From assembly GCA_015067715.1 (NCBI GenBank), contig SVLY01000023.1:1-36745 (forward strand): a stretch of 36,745 nt of DNA, written 5' to 3'. A program made the translations under genes and the position numbers. This stretch comes from Oscillospiraceae bacterium. GTDB lineage: Bacteria > Bacillota > Clostridia > Oscillospirales > QAMX01. Below are positions 22,556 to 31,274 of this stretch, piece by piece (the first letter of the stretch is position 1; the number at the start of each line of letters is the position of its first letter). A model generated the notes under the pieces. It was given only the letters and a program-made list of their open reading frames with translations, had not been told where the DNA came from and did no database searches.

Positions 22556-24103
22556 TTATTCCGAGAGAGCCTCCAAAAGCTCCCGTTTTGCCGCCGTGTA
22601 GACCGAAACGTCGTACTCAACGTCCGCAAAGGAGCGGAAGACCCTGTCGCAGATGCCGTCTGCAAGGGACTTGTCTTTTTCCGCGAGAAGGCGCAAAAGC
22701 TCGTAATCCTCCGCACCGACGCGCTCGGCTTCCAGTCTTGCGGACATCCAGGGTCCGTCCTTTCCGGGGTAGATGATGTGGGTATCTCCGGCAGGCAGGT
22801 AGCATACAGCGTCCGCATTGTGGTGCTCGGGGCAGTTGAGGGTGAAGGGATCCTGGCCGGGCTGATAGCAATTTGCAGCCCAGTGGAGGTAGCCCGCAAG
22901 GTCGTATTTGTAGTTTCCCCAGTGGAGATAGAGTGTGGACAGCAACGGATAGTCCATAAAGCGGTTGATATAGCCCTTTTCTCTGGGACCGCAGCAAACG
23001 TAGTGCCATATCTCGTCGCCTGCGGCGCGGAGAGTCTCGATCTCGGCCATGTGCTTGTCGTACTCAGCATTCAGAGGCACCCAGATGTCCAGAGCTCCGT
23101 GCAGAACGCCGTAGGACATGGCGTCGATAAGGCGCATCTCCGGGAAGAGCTTTCTGACCAAACCGCAAAGAGCCCGGAAGGCCGTTGCGTTGGCCTCGTT
23201 GGGCTCGTCCGCAATGCCCATGACGAAATTGTCCAGCCAGCCGTTTTCTATCAGAACCTCTCTGAAACGGGGCAGATATTGGGAGAGATAGCAATAGCCC
23301 TCGTAGGACAGCGCCTCGATCCCGGCTCCGCAGAGGTTTATGGCAGAGTCGCTCCAGCTCTTGCGGAAGCCGATCGCCGGGGCGTTGAAATACTTCATTC
23401 CCGCGGCCATATAGCGCTTTACCTGAGCCACAAAGGGAGAAAAGTCGAAATCCCAGCGGTTGTCTCCCAGGTTTATGCTCCTGATACCGCCGGTGTACAT
23501 CATGTTCTGATGGGTGCGGCGGAGCATGGCGAGGTATTGCTCCTCCAGCTTAAAATACTCCTCCGACCCGGGCTCAACGCCGTGGTATTGGACGACCGCC
23601 GGCGAGGAATAGCCCATTATTATCTTCAGCGTCTCCTCCGGCAGGCACACGGAATATATTTTCAGATCAACGGGGATATCCTCCCCGTCCACGGTAAGGG
23701 TTGCGCGGTAGTCCCCGGGAAGGGTGTTAGCATCGACCTTAAGGGCAAAATACAGGCCGCCTGCCTCCCCGGTGAGGTCAAGGGTGCCGTCAAAGGTGCG
23801 GTAGCAGTCGTAGAGCCAGTAGGGCGCTTTGCGTTCGGGATAGTGGGGAGCACACTCCTCCTCGGAAATCCCGTGGTTTCTCTCCACCTGAACGGGAGTC
23901 ATGGTGTAGACCTCGGCCGCGACTCCCAGGGGAAGTCCGGAGACCTCTACGGAAACGGAATTATCCTTACGGTCTCCCAGCAAAAGCTGAAAACAGGCGT
24001 AGCCTCCTCTGGGGGCAAAAACGTCGGCACGGGTCGAGCCGGTGGCATAGTCCCAGACGTCGGGATAGGTAAACTCAAAGGGTGAAACAACGTTGTATTT
24101 CAT
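22556..24103 (-). CDS. DUF4091 domain protein (GH123-like putative glycosidase)
   Basis: A 515-residue protein. The N-terminal ~170 residues form a beta-rich region (CFQLLLGDRKDNSVSVEVSG, then GLYFALKVDANTLPGDYRAT). The rest is a TIM-barrel-like DUF4091 region with VMGIADEPNE (possible catalytic acidic residues), DIWVPLNAEY and GYLHWAANCY. DUF4091 proteins resemble GH123 N-acetylgalactosaminidases. No signal peptide. The start at 24103 has AAAGGAG 12 bases upstream; GTG at 24112 is only three bases from the same site. Monocistronic with its own promoter, lying next to the GH36 gene in convergent orientation. Substrate unknown. Confidence 0.82.
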   Translation of the reverse strand: MKYNVVSPFEFTYPDVWDYATGSTRADVFAPRGGYACFQLLLGDRKDNSVSVEVSGLPLGVAAEVYTMTPVQVERNHGISEEECAPHYPERKAPYWLYDCYRTFDGTLDLTGEAGGLYFALKVDANTLPGDYRATLTVDGEDIPVDLKIYSVCLPEETLKIIMGYSSPAVVQYHGVEPGSEEYFKLEEQYLAMLRRTHQNMMYTGGIRSINLGDNRWDFDFSPFVAQVKRYMAAGMKYFNAPAIGFRKSWSDSAINLCGAGIEALSYEGYCYLSQYLPRFREVLIENGWLDNFVMGIADEPNEANATAFRALCGLVRKLFPEMRLIDAMSYGVLHGALDIWVPLNAEYDKHMAEIETLRAAGDEIWHYVCCGPREKGYINRFMDYPLLSTLYLHWGNYKYDLAGYLHWAANCYQPGQDPFTLNCPEHHNADAVCYLPAGDTHIIYPGKDGPWMSARLEAERVGAEDYELLRLLAEKDKSLADGICDRVFRSFADVEYDVSVYTAAKRELLEALSE

Positions 24104-24133
24104 GATCTTCACGGACTCCTTTCCGTTTTTTTC

Positions 24134-24162
24134 ATTGTACCACATCTTCCCCGGGATAGCAA
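24134..24162 (-). promoter_or_regulatory. Promoter of the DUF4091 gene
   Basis: -35 TTGCTA (24157-24162) and -10 TACAAT (24134-24139) with a 17-base spacer and GTGG before the -10. Confidence 0.7.
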
Positions 24163-24179
24163 TCACCAAAAAAATTTTT

Positions 24180-24857
24180 TCAGCGGTTGAAAATAAGCAC
24201 GCCCTCTATCGGCACATCATAGAGCTCCGCCTCCAGAATTTCCCCCTCACCGCAGGGGATGCACAGCCGGTTTTCGGCGTAATACGCCCCGGGAACACCG
24301 TAGCTCCCGATAAGCGCGGCGGCAACCGCCTCCATGTCCCAAAGGATCTCCCGTTCCAAAACGGTATCTTCGGCGGCAATGAACATATTCGGCAGAAGCT
24401 CAAAGCCCAGAATACTGCCGCTCTCGTCGTCCACGGTAAAAAAGCCCTGAAAGTATTCCTCGGAGTGAAAGGTCACGTTCCACAGGACGATGCTCTCGCC
24501 GTTTGCATACAGCACAATCCTCGGATCGGCGTAGATATTTAACATGTGCTTCGTCTCACCCATAAAGCCCGAGACGAAGTCCAGAACGGCACCTGCGGCC
24601 TCCCCTTCGGACAGGGTCGTCTTTTCCGGGCAGAAGCTGCTCACCTCAACCGCGTTCGATACCAGCCACAGCTTTCGGCAGATATCCGGCCGGGTCTCGT
24701 AGCTGAGGCTTATTTTTTCCATGTCCACGGTCTCCCTTACGCCCTCAAGCTCCCTGTCTGAGACCCGAAGCACTGCCTCCGGCAGAAAATATCCCGTCAT
24801 CCCCGTCAGCGCCAGCGCAAGAACCGCCGCAAAAACCGAAAAAAGCTTAGCTCTCAC
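24180..24857 (-). CDS. Membrane-anchored hypothetical protein in a two-component operon
   Basis: A 225-residue protein with one N-terminal membrane helix or uncleaved signal (AKLFSVFAAVLALALTGMTG) and a predicted external domain with no family I recognise. The external part is acidic and contains IVLWNVTFHSEEYFQGFFTVDDESGSILG, a beta-hairpin pattern reminiscent of small PepSY-like or YycI-like modules; this is only a resemblance. GTG start at 24857 with GGAGGTG upstream, overlapping the kinase end by 11 bases. As the third gene of a regulator-kinase operon it may modulate the kinase at the membrane. Confidence 0.7.
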   Translation of the reverse strand: MRAKLFSVFAAVLALALTGMTGYFLPEAVLRVSDRELEGVRETVDMEKISLSYETRPDICRKLWLVSNAVEVSSFCPEKTTLSEGEAAGAVLDFVSGFMGETKHMLNIYADPRIVLYANGESIVLWNVTFHSEEYFQGFFTVDDESGSILGFELLPNMFIAAEDTVLEREILWDMEAVAAALIGSYGVPGAYYAENRLCIPCGEGEILEAELYDVPIEGVLIFNR

Positions 24858-26238
24858 CGTTTTCACCTCCCAAAGTGACCGTAACGCAGGTGCCGTTGTC
24901 CACACGGCTGTCAAACTCTATTTTTCCGTTGTGGAGCCGGGCGATCTTATCGCACAGGGCAAGCCCGAGACCCACGCCTCCCTGAGCGCGGGAGCGGGAT
25001 TTGTCCACACGGTAAAAGGCCTCGGTGAGCCGACCCAGCACCTCCGGGGGCATTCCCCGGCCGTTGTCCAAAACCCGGAGACGGCAGGCGTTTTCAGGCC
25101 AGTCCAGAACGATATAGATATTTCCGCTTCCCTCCATGGCCTTACGGGCGTTGTCCGCAAGGTTTATAAGCAGGGAGGAGATAAGATCTCCGTCCACTCT
25201 CCAGCTTCCCGGGGCGGTGCGGCATTTTATGTCCACCCCCTGTTCACGGTACACCGGGCGAAGGCGGTTCACCGTCGCCGCCACAAGGCGCTCCATGTCT
25301 GTGGGCACAAGGCTCACCTGTTCTTCCCGGGCCATTATCAGCTCCAAAAGCTTTAAAGAGAGGCTCTCAAGCCGTTTTCCCTCGGAGAAGATATAGTTTG
25401 CGGCCTCCATGGTCTCCCGTCGGTCAAGGGCATCCGTGCGGATAAGGTCGGCGTATCCGATGACCGAGGTCATTGGGGTCTTCAGCTCGTGGGCAAAGCT
25501 GGCCATGAACTGCTCTCTCCGCTGTGCCTCTTCACGTATTGCCCCAACGTTTTCCTGAAGCTTTTCAGCCATTTTCGAAAAATCCCGGGCAAGATCTCCA
25601 AGCTCGTCCCGGGAGGCCACCGCCACCCGCTGTCCCAGATCGCCTCCGGCAATCTTTTTCGCGGCGGAGCTCATCTTCGACAGGGGACGGGTGAGCCACC
25701 ACGAGATAAGCCACGCTCCCGTTCCGCAGAGGAAAAACAGAACACAGAACACCCGGCGGCAGGTCTTTATCTGCCCATCCCGGACACGGTAGATGCCGGA
25801 TATGTCCGTGAGCGCCGAAAGGCTCACCGTGCGGCCGTTTGCCTCCAGCTCACCTGAAACAAGAATATACCGCCGGTCCTCCCGGGAGATCACGCAAAGA
25901 CTGTGCCCCTGCTCCGTCTCCGAGGCCAGATCAAGCCCGTCCCTGTCGCCGTATTCAAATATCGCGCCCTCCCCTCCCCGGAGAGATACGTATTGCCACC
26001 CCGACCCCGGAGCAAGCCCCCGGAGAGTGGCAGAGATATTGGAAAGGCTTCTGTGGGTGTCCATGCCATTTACCAACCCGACCGCCGTCACGGCGATGCG
26101 GTAAGCCCCCAAAGCCCGCTCTTTTTCGCTTTGCAGGGCGCTTTTGTGGGACTGGGCGATCACCAGAGAGCACCCCAGAGAGTAGGCCGCCGTTACCAAA
26201 ACGAGCATGGCAAGGGCCATTTTCATGCGGAATTTCAC
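24847..26238 (-). CDS. Membrane sensor histidine kinase
   Basis: A 463-residue kinase. Membrane helices at about residues 7-28 and 162-182 flank an external sensor of ~130 residues. They are followed by HAMP (WWLTRPLSKMSSAAKKIAGG), the H-box SFAHELKTPMTSVIGY with phospho-accepting His250, the N-box LLINLADNARKAM, the G1 box DNGRGMP, and a GGVGLGLALC G2 box. It should autophosphorylate in response to an external cue and pass the phosphate to the upstream-encoded regulator. GTG start six bases after the regulator's stop. The signal is unknown. Confidence 0.92.
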   Translation of the reverse strand: MKFRMKMALAMLVLVTAAYSLGCSLVIAQSHKSALQSEKERALGAYRIAVTAVGLVNGMDTHRSLSNISATLRGLAPGSGWQYVSLRGGEGAIFEYGDRDGLDLASETEQGHSLCVISREDRRYILVSGELEANGRTVSLSALTDISGIYRVRDGQIKTCRRVFCVLFFLCGTGAWLISWWLTRPLSKMSSAAKKIAGGDLGQRVAVASRDELGDLARDFSKMAEKLQENVGAIREEAQRREQFMASFAHELKTPMTSVIGYADLIRTDALDRRETMEAANYIFSEGKRLESLSLKLLELIMAREEQVSLVPTDMERLVAATVNRLRPVYREQGVDIKCRTAPGSWRVDGDLISSLLINLADNARKAMEGSGNIYIVLDWPENACRLRVLDNGRGMPPEVLGRLTEAFYRVDKSRSRAQGGVGLGLALCDKIARLHNGKIEFDSRVDNGTCVTVTLGGENGES

Positions 26239-26244
26239 GTCCCG

Positions 26245-26904
26245 TCACACCTCCAGCCTGTAGCCCACCTTGTTCACCGCCCTGAGGTTTTCCTCCCAGC
26301 CCACCTTTTTGCGAAGGCGCTGTATGTGAAGATCCACGGTCTTGCTCCCAAAGGGATAGTCCTCGTGCCAGACCCGCTCGTAGATGGTCTCCCGGTAAAG
26401 GGCAACGCCGGGATTGCGCACGAAGAGGAGGAGTATCTCATATTCCTTGGGTGTGAGGGGGATCTCCTCACCGTTTTTGCTCACCCGCATTGCGTCGGTA
26501 TCCACGGTCAGACCGCCCACCGACGTAATTCCCCCGGCCTTGCTGTAACGCCGGAGCACAACGTCCACACGGGCGAGAAGCTCAAGCACCTCAAAGGGCT
26601 TTACGATATAGTCCTCCGCCCCCATGCGAAGTCCCTTCACCCTGTCCCCGACTGAGCTTTTCGCCGTTATGAAGATCACCGGGATGCCCTTGGGACGTAT
26701 ATATTCCATCAGAGTAAACCCGTCCACCTCGGGGAGCATAACGTCCAGCAAAACCAGGTCGAACCCCCGCCTGTCCAGCATATCTGCGGCGTCGGCGCCG
26801 TTGTAAACACAGGTACAGCCATACCCCGCACGCTTCAGGCTCAGCTTCATCAGATTTGATATGGGCTTTTCGTCCTCTACTATCAAAATATTTATCACGC
26901 GCAT
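26245..26904 (-). CDS. OmpR-family response regulator
   Basis: A 219-residue regulator. The receiver domain has the acidic pair E10-D11, phospho-acceptor Asp54 in LLDVMLPEVDG, Thr80 and Lys102 (VKPF). The C-terminal winged helix (LTPKEYEILLLFVRNPG ... SKTVDLHIQRLRKKV) is of OmpR/PhoB type. The start at 26904 has AAGGGATGAT upstream; an earlier GTG or ATG lacks a site. It is the first gene of the operon with the kinase and the membrane protein, and is divergent from the ABC exporter, which is a possible target. Confidence 0.93.
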   Translation of the reverse strand: MRVINILIVEDEKPISNLMKLSLKRAGYGCTCVYNGADAADMLDRRGFDLVLLDVMLPEVDGFTLMEYIRPKGIPVIFITAKSSVGDRVKGLRMGAEDYIVKPFEVLELLARVDVVLRRYSKAGGITSVGGLTVDTDAMRVSKNGEEIPLTPKEYEILLLFVRNPGVALYRETIYERVWHEDYPFGSKTVDLHIQRLRKKVGWEENLRAVNKVGYRLEV

Positions 26905-26936
26905 ATCATCCCTTTTGTCTTTGTTCTCTTTAAGGG

Positions 26937-26942
26937 AGTATA
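26937..26942 (-). promoter_or_regulatory. Extended -10 promoter of the two-component operon
   Basis: TATACT preceded by GGTGG gives an extended -10 (TGG-TATACT). The position 17 bases further upstream reads GCCGTT, a poor -35. Confidence 0.5.
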
Positions 26943-27027
26943 CCACCCAATTGCATCAAAACGGCATCCCAAAGCCCGGAAAAATCCAACTCCGGAAACA
27001 GTTTTTCCCGTCTTTGCCCGGCGGCAC

Positions 27028-27056
27028 TTGCGTTTGTACCGTCTTTGTGGTAGAAT
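27028..27056 (+). promoter_or_regulatory. Promoter of the ABC exporter gene
   Basis: -35 TTGCGT (27028-27033) and -10 TAGAAT (27051-27056) with a 17-base spacer and GTGG before the -10. Confidence 0.65.
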
Positions 27057-27090
27057 ACAGACGAAAATAAGCTGAACGGGAAAAAACGCA

Positions 27091-28806
27091 ATGAAAAGAC
27101 CAAGCGAATACGCCGCCACGTTTTCCGGGCTCAAGGCCGAATGGAAATGGCTTTTCCGCTACATTTTAAAATACAGGACCGCAGTTCTGCTCTACGTTGT
27201 CATAGGGCTTCTTGGCACGGCCATGGGGCTTGCCGGAAGCGTTGCCGGAAAATACCTCATCGACTCCGTCGTGTCCCACGACAAAAACACGATCCTTCTC
27301 AGCGCCGGGCTGGTCGTGGGGCTTTCCCTTATGCAGATAGCCGTGGGCTTTTTCACCTCGCGCATCGCCTCTGCCACGGGCACGAGGGTCTGCAACGAGG
27401 TGCGCGGAAGCATTTACCGGCACATCGTCTGCTCAAACTGGGAGGACATAAGCAAATACCACTCCGGCGAGCTGCTCAACCGGCTGGAGGGTGACGTTTC
27501 TGCCGTTTCAAACAGCATTATCTCCTTCATCCCCTCTCTTTTCACAAAGACCGCCATGTTCGCGGGCTGTCTGGCGCTGGTGCTCTATTACGACCCCACA
27601 ATGGCCGCTATGGCACTGCTCAGCGCTCCGGTGATGTTTTTCCTCTCCCGATATTCCGCAAAGATAATGCGGAAATACAATCTCGAAAGCCGCCAGGCCA
27701 ACGGACGTGTGCTCTCCTACAGCGAGGAGTCCATTCAGAACCTTCAGACCGTCAAGGCCTTCGACCTGCCGGAAAGCTACACGAAAAAGTTTGTCTCCCT
27801 TCTGGCCGACCACCGCAGGCTTCGCCTTGAGCACGACTATTTCACTCAGCGCATCTCACTTCTTTTGGGGGTCATCGGCCTTATCGTAAGCAATCTCTGT
27901 TACGGCTGGGGAGTGTGGAGGCTGTGGCAGGGCGCCATAAGCTTTGGCACCATGACAATGTTTTTGCAGATAACCGGCCGGCTTTCCTCCTCTTTTTCGG
28001 CGCTGGTCTCCATGGCTCCCTCGGCAATATCCATCGCCACCGCCGCCGGGCGCATCAAGGAGATAACCGACCTGCCCCTTGAGTCCCACACCGACGATTC
28101 CCTTGCCCGAGAGCTTGGCGAAAAGGCAAGATCAGAGGGCGTTTCCCTTTCCGCGAGCAATATCACCTGCCGCTATTCCGACAGCGACTCTCCCGTTATT
28201 TCAAACGCCGGATTTCACCTTGCCCCCGGAGAAACGGTCGCCTTCGTGGGTCCCTCCGGCGAGGGTAAGACCACGATCCTCCGCCTGCTTTTAGCTCTCG
28301 TATCTCCGACAGAAGGCGAGCTGACCCTCTCCGCGGGGGGGATCACCCTTCCCGTCTCCCCGGACACCCGCAGGCTTTGCGCCTACGTTCCCCAGGGGAA
28401 CACGGTCTTTTCCGGCACGGTGGCGGAAAACCTTCGCATCGTCCGTCCGGAAGCCACGGACGAAGAGCTTATCGCCGCTCTGAAGGCCGCAGAGGCCTGG
28501 AGCTTCGTTGAGGCTCTGCCCGGCGGCATGGACACCGTCGTTGGGGAGCGTGGCGTGAACTTTTCCGAGGGTCAGGTGCAAAGGCTGGCCATCGCCCGGG
28601 CGTTGCTCAAAAACGCACCCCTTCTCATCATGGACGAGGCCACCAGCGCTCTTGACGCCGAAACCGAGGCAAGGGTGCTTTCAAACGTCCTGTCCTCTCC
28701 GGGCAAACGGAGCTGCATTATCACCACCCACCGCCCCGGAGTTTTAAAGTACTGCGACAGGATATACCGGATCTCCGGAAACTCCGTCACGCTGAAAGAG
28801 GACTAA
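27091..28806 (+). CDS. ABC exporter (fused membrane and ATPase domains)
   Basis: A 571-residue half-transporter of the type IV exporter class. The N-terminal ~310 residues contain six predicted membrane helices. The ATPase domain follows, with Walker A GPSGEGKTT (387-394), Q-loop YVPQGN, signature NFSEGQVQRLA (491-500), Walker B LLIMDEATSALD and H-loop TTHR. The signature reads FSEGQ where LSGGQ is usual. Such proteins work as dimers exporting lipids, peptides or drugs. It may form a homodimer, since no partner half-transporter is adjacent. It is divergent from the two-component operon and may be controlled by it. Confidence 0.92.
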   Translation: MKRPSEYAATFSGLKAEWKWLFRYILKYRTAVLLYVVIGLLGTAMGLAGSVAGKYLIDSVVSHDKNTILLSAGLVVGLSLMQIAVGFFTSRIASATGTRVCNEVRGSIYRHIVCSNWEDISKYHSGELLNRLEGDVSAVSNSIISFIPSLFTKTAMFAGCLALVLYYDPTMAAMALLSAPVMFFLSRYSAKIMRKYNLESRQANGRVLSYSEESIQNLQTVKAFDLPESYTKKFVSLLADHRRLRLEHDYFTQRISLLLGVIGLIVSNLCYGWGVWRLWQGAISFGTMTMFLQITGRLSSSFSALVSMAPSAISIATAAGRIKEITDLPLESHTDDSLARELGEKARSEGVSLSASNITCRYSDSDSPVISNAGFHLAPGETVAFVGPSGEGKTTILRLLLALVSPTEGELTLSAGGITLPVSPDTRRLCAYVPQGNTVFSGTVAENLRIVRPEATDEELIAALKAAEAWSFVEALPGGMDTVVGERGVNFSEGQVQRLAIARALLKNAPLLIMDEATSALDAETEARVLSNVLSSPGKRSCIITTHRPGVLKYCDRIYRISGNSVTLKED

Positions 28807-28818
28807 AATACAAAAACA

Positions 28819-28858
28819 GACGGCCCGTCTCCCCTGCTGCAGGGGTAGACGGGCCGTC
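28819..28858. terminator. Terminator between the ABC exporter and capG
   Basis: A long stem GACGGCCCGTCT / AGACGGGCCGTC with an inner CCCCTG/CAGGGG is followed on the minus strand by TGTTTTTGTATTTT. It mainly serves the minus-strand FucNAc operon and can also stop the convergent exporter transcript. Confidence 0.88.
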
Positions 28859-28873
28859 CGGCTTATTTTGAGC

Positions 28874-30031
28874 TTAGTATTTTCTCCAGACCGTTCTGTT
28901 TACGATGCCGGTGTAGCTCTGGATTATTTTGACCACCTTGGTGGATACGTTTTCTTCAACGTAGTCCGGAACGGGAATTCCAAAGTCCCCGTTGGCGTTC
29001 ATTTCAACGGCGGTCTCAACGGCGCGGAGAAGTCCGTCCCCGTCGATGCCCGCAAGCACGAAACAGCCCTTGTCCAGAGCCTCGGGGCGCTCGGTGGAGG
29101 TGCGAATGCACACCGCCGGGAAGGGATTGCCCACGGAGGTGAAAAAGCTGCTCTCCTCGGGAAGAGTGCCGCTGTCCGAAACCACGGCAAAGGCGTTCAT
29201 CTGGAGCTTGTTGTAATCGTGGAAGCCCAGGGGCTCGTGACGGATGACCCGGGGATCCAGCTTAAAGCCCGAAGCCTCAAGGCGGTTGCGGGAGCGGGGA
29301 TGGCAGGAATAGAGAATGGGCATACCGTATTTCTCTGCCATGCGGTTCACGGCGGTGAAAAGGCTGGTGAAGTTCTTTTCCGTGTCGATATTTTCTTCCC
29401 TGTGGGCAGAGAGGAGAATATATTTTTTCGGCTCAAGCCCCAGCTTTTCCAGAATATTGCTGGCGCATATCTTTTCAAGGTTGGAGCGGAGCACCTCGGC
29501 CATGGGAGAGCCCGTTACGTAGGTTCGCTCCGGGGGCAGACCGCAATCTGCAAGATAGCGCCTTGCGTGCTCGGAATAGGCCATGTTTACGTCAGAGATA
29601 ATGTCCACGATGCGGCGGTTGGTCTCTTCGGGAAGGCACTCGTCCTTACAGCGGTTTCCGGCCTCCATATGAAAAATGGGAATGTGCAGGCGCTTTGCGG
29701 AGATGACTGAGAGACAGCTGTTTGTATCCCCCAGCACAAGCACGGCATCGGGCTTTATTTCGGCCATGAGGGCGTAGGACTTTGCGATTATGTTTCCCAT
29801 GGTCTGGCCAAGGTCACTGCCCACAGCGTCCATGTAGACCTCCGGGTCTTCAAGCTGAAGATCCCGGAAAAAGACCCCGTTGAGGTTGTAGTCGTAATTC
29901 TGACCCGTGTGGGCAAGAACCGTGTCGAAATACCGGCGGCATTTCGTTATCACCGCAGAAAGACGGATTATCTCCGGCCTTGTGCCCACGATTATCAAAA
30001 GCTTCAGCTTGCCGTTGTTTTTAAAGGCCAT
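28874..30031 (-). CDS. capG: UDP-N-acetylglucosamine 2-epimerase family (CapG/FnlC)
   Basis: A 385-residue GT-B-fold epimerase of the WecB family, with GTRPEIIRLSAV at the N-terminus, GDTNSCL, SAHREENIDTEKN and SDSGTLPEESSFF. Preceded in the operon by CapE and CapF genes, it fits the last step of UDP-N-acetyl-L-fucosamine synthesis (C2 epimerisation). Alone it could be read as WecB; the context decides. GGAGAG lies eight bases before the ATG at 30031. It is the last gene of the five-gene operon and is followed by a strong terminator. Confidence 0.87.
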   Translation of the reverse strand: MAFKNNGKLKLLIIVGTRPEIIRLSAVITKCRRYFDTVLAHTGQNYDYNLNGVFFRDLQLEDPEVYMDAVGSDLGQTMGNIIAKSYALMAEIKPDAVLVLGDTNSCLSVISAKRLHIPIFHMEAGNRCKDECLPEETNRRIVDIISDVNMAYSEHARRYLADCGLPPERTYVTGSPMAEVLRSNLEKICASNILEKLGLEPKKYILLSAHREENIDTEKNFTSLFTAVNRMAEKYGMPILYSCHPRSRNRLEASGFKLDPRVIRHEPLGFHDYNKLQMNAFAVVSDSGTLPEESSFFTSVGNPFPAVCIRTSTERPEALDKGCFVLAGIDGDGLLRAVETAVEMNANGDFGIPVPDYVEENVSTKVVKIIQSYTGIVNRTVWRKY

Positions 30032-30062
30032 GGAAAAATCTCTCCTTAACTGATAAAATTTC

Positions 30063-31259
30063 TCACACCTTCTCAAAGAAGGTGTCCGGATGATCCGGGT
30101 CGAAGCACTCGTTTGCCCACATGACGGTGACGAGGTTTTCCGTTTCCGAAAGGTTGATAAGGTTGTGGGTGTAGCCTGGAAGCATACGCACGGCCTCAAG
30201 CCTGTCTCCGGAGACAAAGGTCTCGATGACCTCGTCCGAGCCGATGCGCCGCTGCTGCATAAGCCCCCGGCCGCTGACCACCACGAAAAACTCCCATTTC
30301 GTATGGTGCCAGTGCTGACCCTTGGTGATCCCCGGAAGGGACACGTTAACGCTTATCTGGCCGGAGCCCTCGGTGCGGAAAAGCTCGGTGAAGCTCCCCC
30401 GGGCATCTGCGTTCATCTTAAGGGGGAAGGCGACCTTTTCTTCGGGAAGATAGGAAAGAAAGGTGCTGCAGAGCTTTTTCGCAAAGGATCCGGGTGACAT
30501 CCGGGGAAGGGTAAGAGTTTTCGGCTGAGCATCAAAGCTGTAAAGCAGGTCTGCGATCTCCCCAAGGGTGACCCTGTGGGTCACGGGCACACAGCAAAAT
30601 CTGCCCTCCGCCCTTATCACCGGGTCAAGCCCCTCGTAGTCACAGCGGACCGTCCGCCCCCCGGCGGCATCCAGAAGGGAAGAGACGAGATCGTCGATAT
30701 ACAAAAGCTCCAGGGTCGCCCCGGGGTCGTTTACGGTTATGGGCAGACCGTTTGCAATATTGTGGCAAAAGGTCGCAACGACGGAATTGTAGTTGGGGCG
30801 GCACCATTTTCCAAAGAGGTTGGGCAGACGGTAGACAAGCACCTCTGCCCCCGTGCGGCGGCCGTAGTCGAAGAAAAGCTCTTCTCCGGCCTTTTTGCTC
30901 CTGCCGTAGTCGTTGTCGTACCTGCCCAGAAGGGTGGCCTGCACAGAAGAGGTCACCGCCACGGGGCATCTGTTTTCCGCCCGGGAAAGCTTTTCAATGA
31001 GCTTTGCGGAAAAGTCCACGTTGCCCTGTGTAAACTCTGAGGGGTCTTTGGGGCGGTTCACCCCCGCAAGGTGAAATACAAAGTCCGCCTCCCGGCAGGC
31101 CTCGTCCAAAAGTTCTTCCGGGGAATCCACGTCGAAAAGCCAGAGCTTTTCTATCTCAAGGCCGGGACGGGTGCGGTCCTTTCCGTCCCGGAGGTTTTCA
31201 AGCGCAGAGGTAAGGTTTTTGCCCACGAAGCCATGGGCACCGGTGATCAGAATTTTCAT
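30063..31259 (-). CDS. capF: Bifunctional UDP-sugar epimerase/reductase (CapF/FnlB)
   Basis: A 398-residue two-domain protein characteristic of CapF. An N-terminal short-chain dehydrogenase has TGAHGFVGKN and a YGRSKKAGE motif in place of YxxxK. A C-terminal cupin (about residue 275 onward) has GQHWHHTKWEFFVVVSGRG with clustered His ligands near residues 312-317. CapF epimerises C3 with the cupin and reduces C4 with NADPH in the dehydrogenase domain. ATG at 31259 with GAGGGTGG upstream. Lies between capE and capG with short gaps. Confidence 0.9.
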   Translation of the reverse strand: MKILITGAHGFVGKNLTSALENLRDGKDRTRPGLEIEKLWLFDVDSPEELLDEACREADFVFHLAGVNRPKDPSEFTQGNVDFSAKLIEKLSRAENRCPVAVTSSVQATLLGRYDNDYGRSKKAGEELFFDYGRRTGAEVLVYRLPNLFGKWCRPNYNSVVATFCHNIANGLPITVNDPGATLELLYIDDLVSSLLDAAGGRTVRCDYEGLDPVIRAEGRFCCVPVTHRVTLGEIADLLYSFDAQPKTLTLPRMSPGSFAKKLCSTFLSYLPEEKVAFPLKMNADARGSFTELFRTEGSGQISVNVSLPGITKGQHWHHTKWEFFVVVSGRGLMQQRRIGSDEVIETFVSGDRLEAVRMLPGYTHNLINLSETENLVTVMWANECFDPDHPDTFFEKV

Positions 31260-31274
31260 ATCCACCCTCAGCCT

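Noticed and set aside
22304-24085. A 593-codon plus-strand open frame opposite the DUF4091 gene
   Set aside because: Antisense shadow that also crosses the hairpin array; no ribosome binding site or domain.
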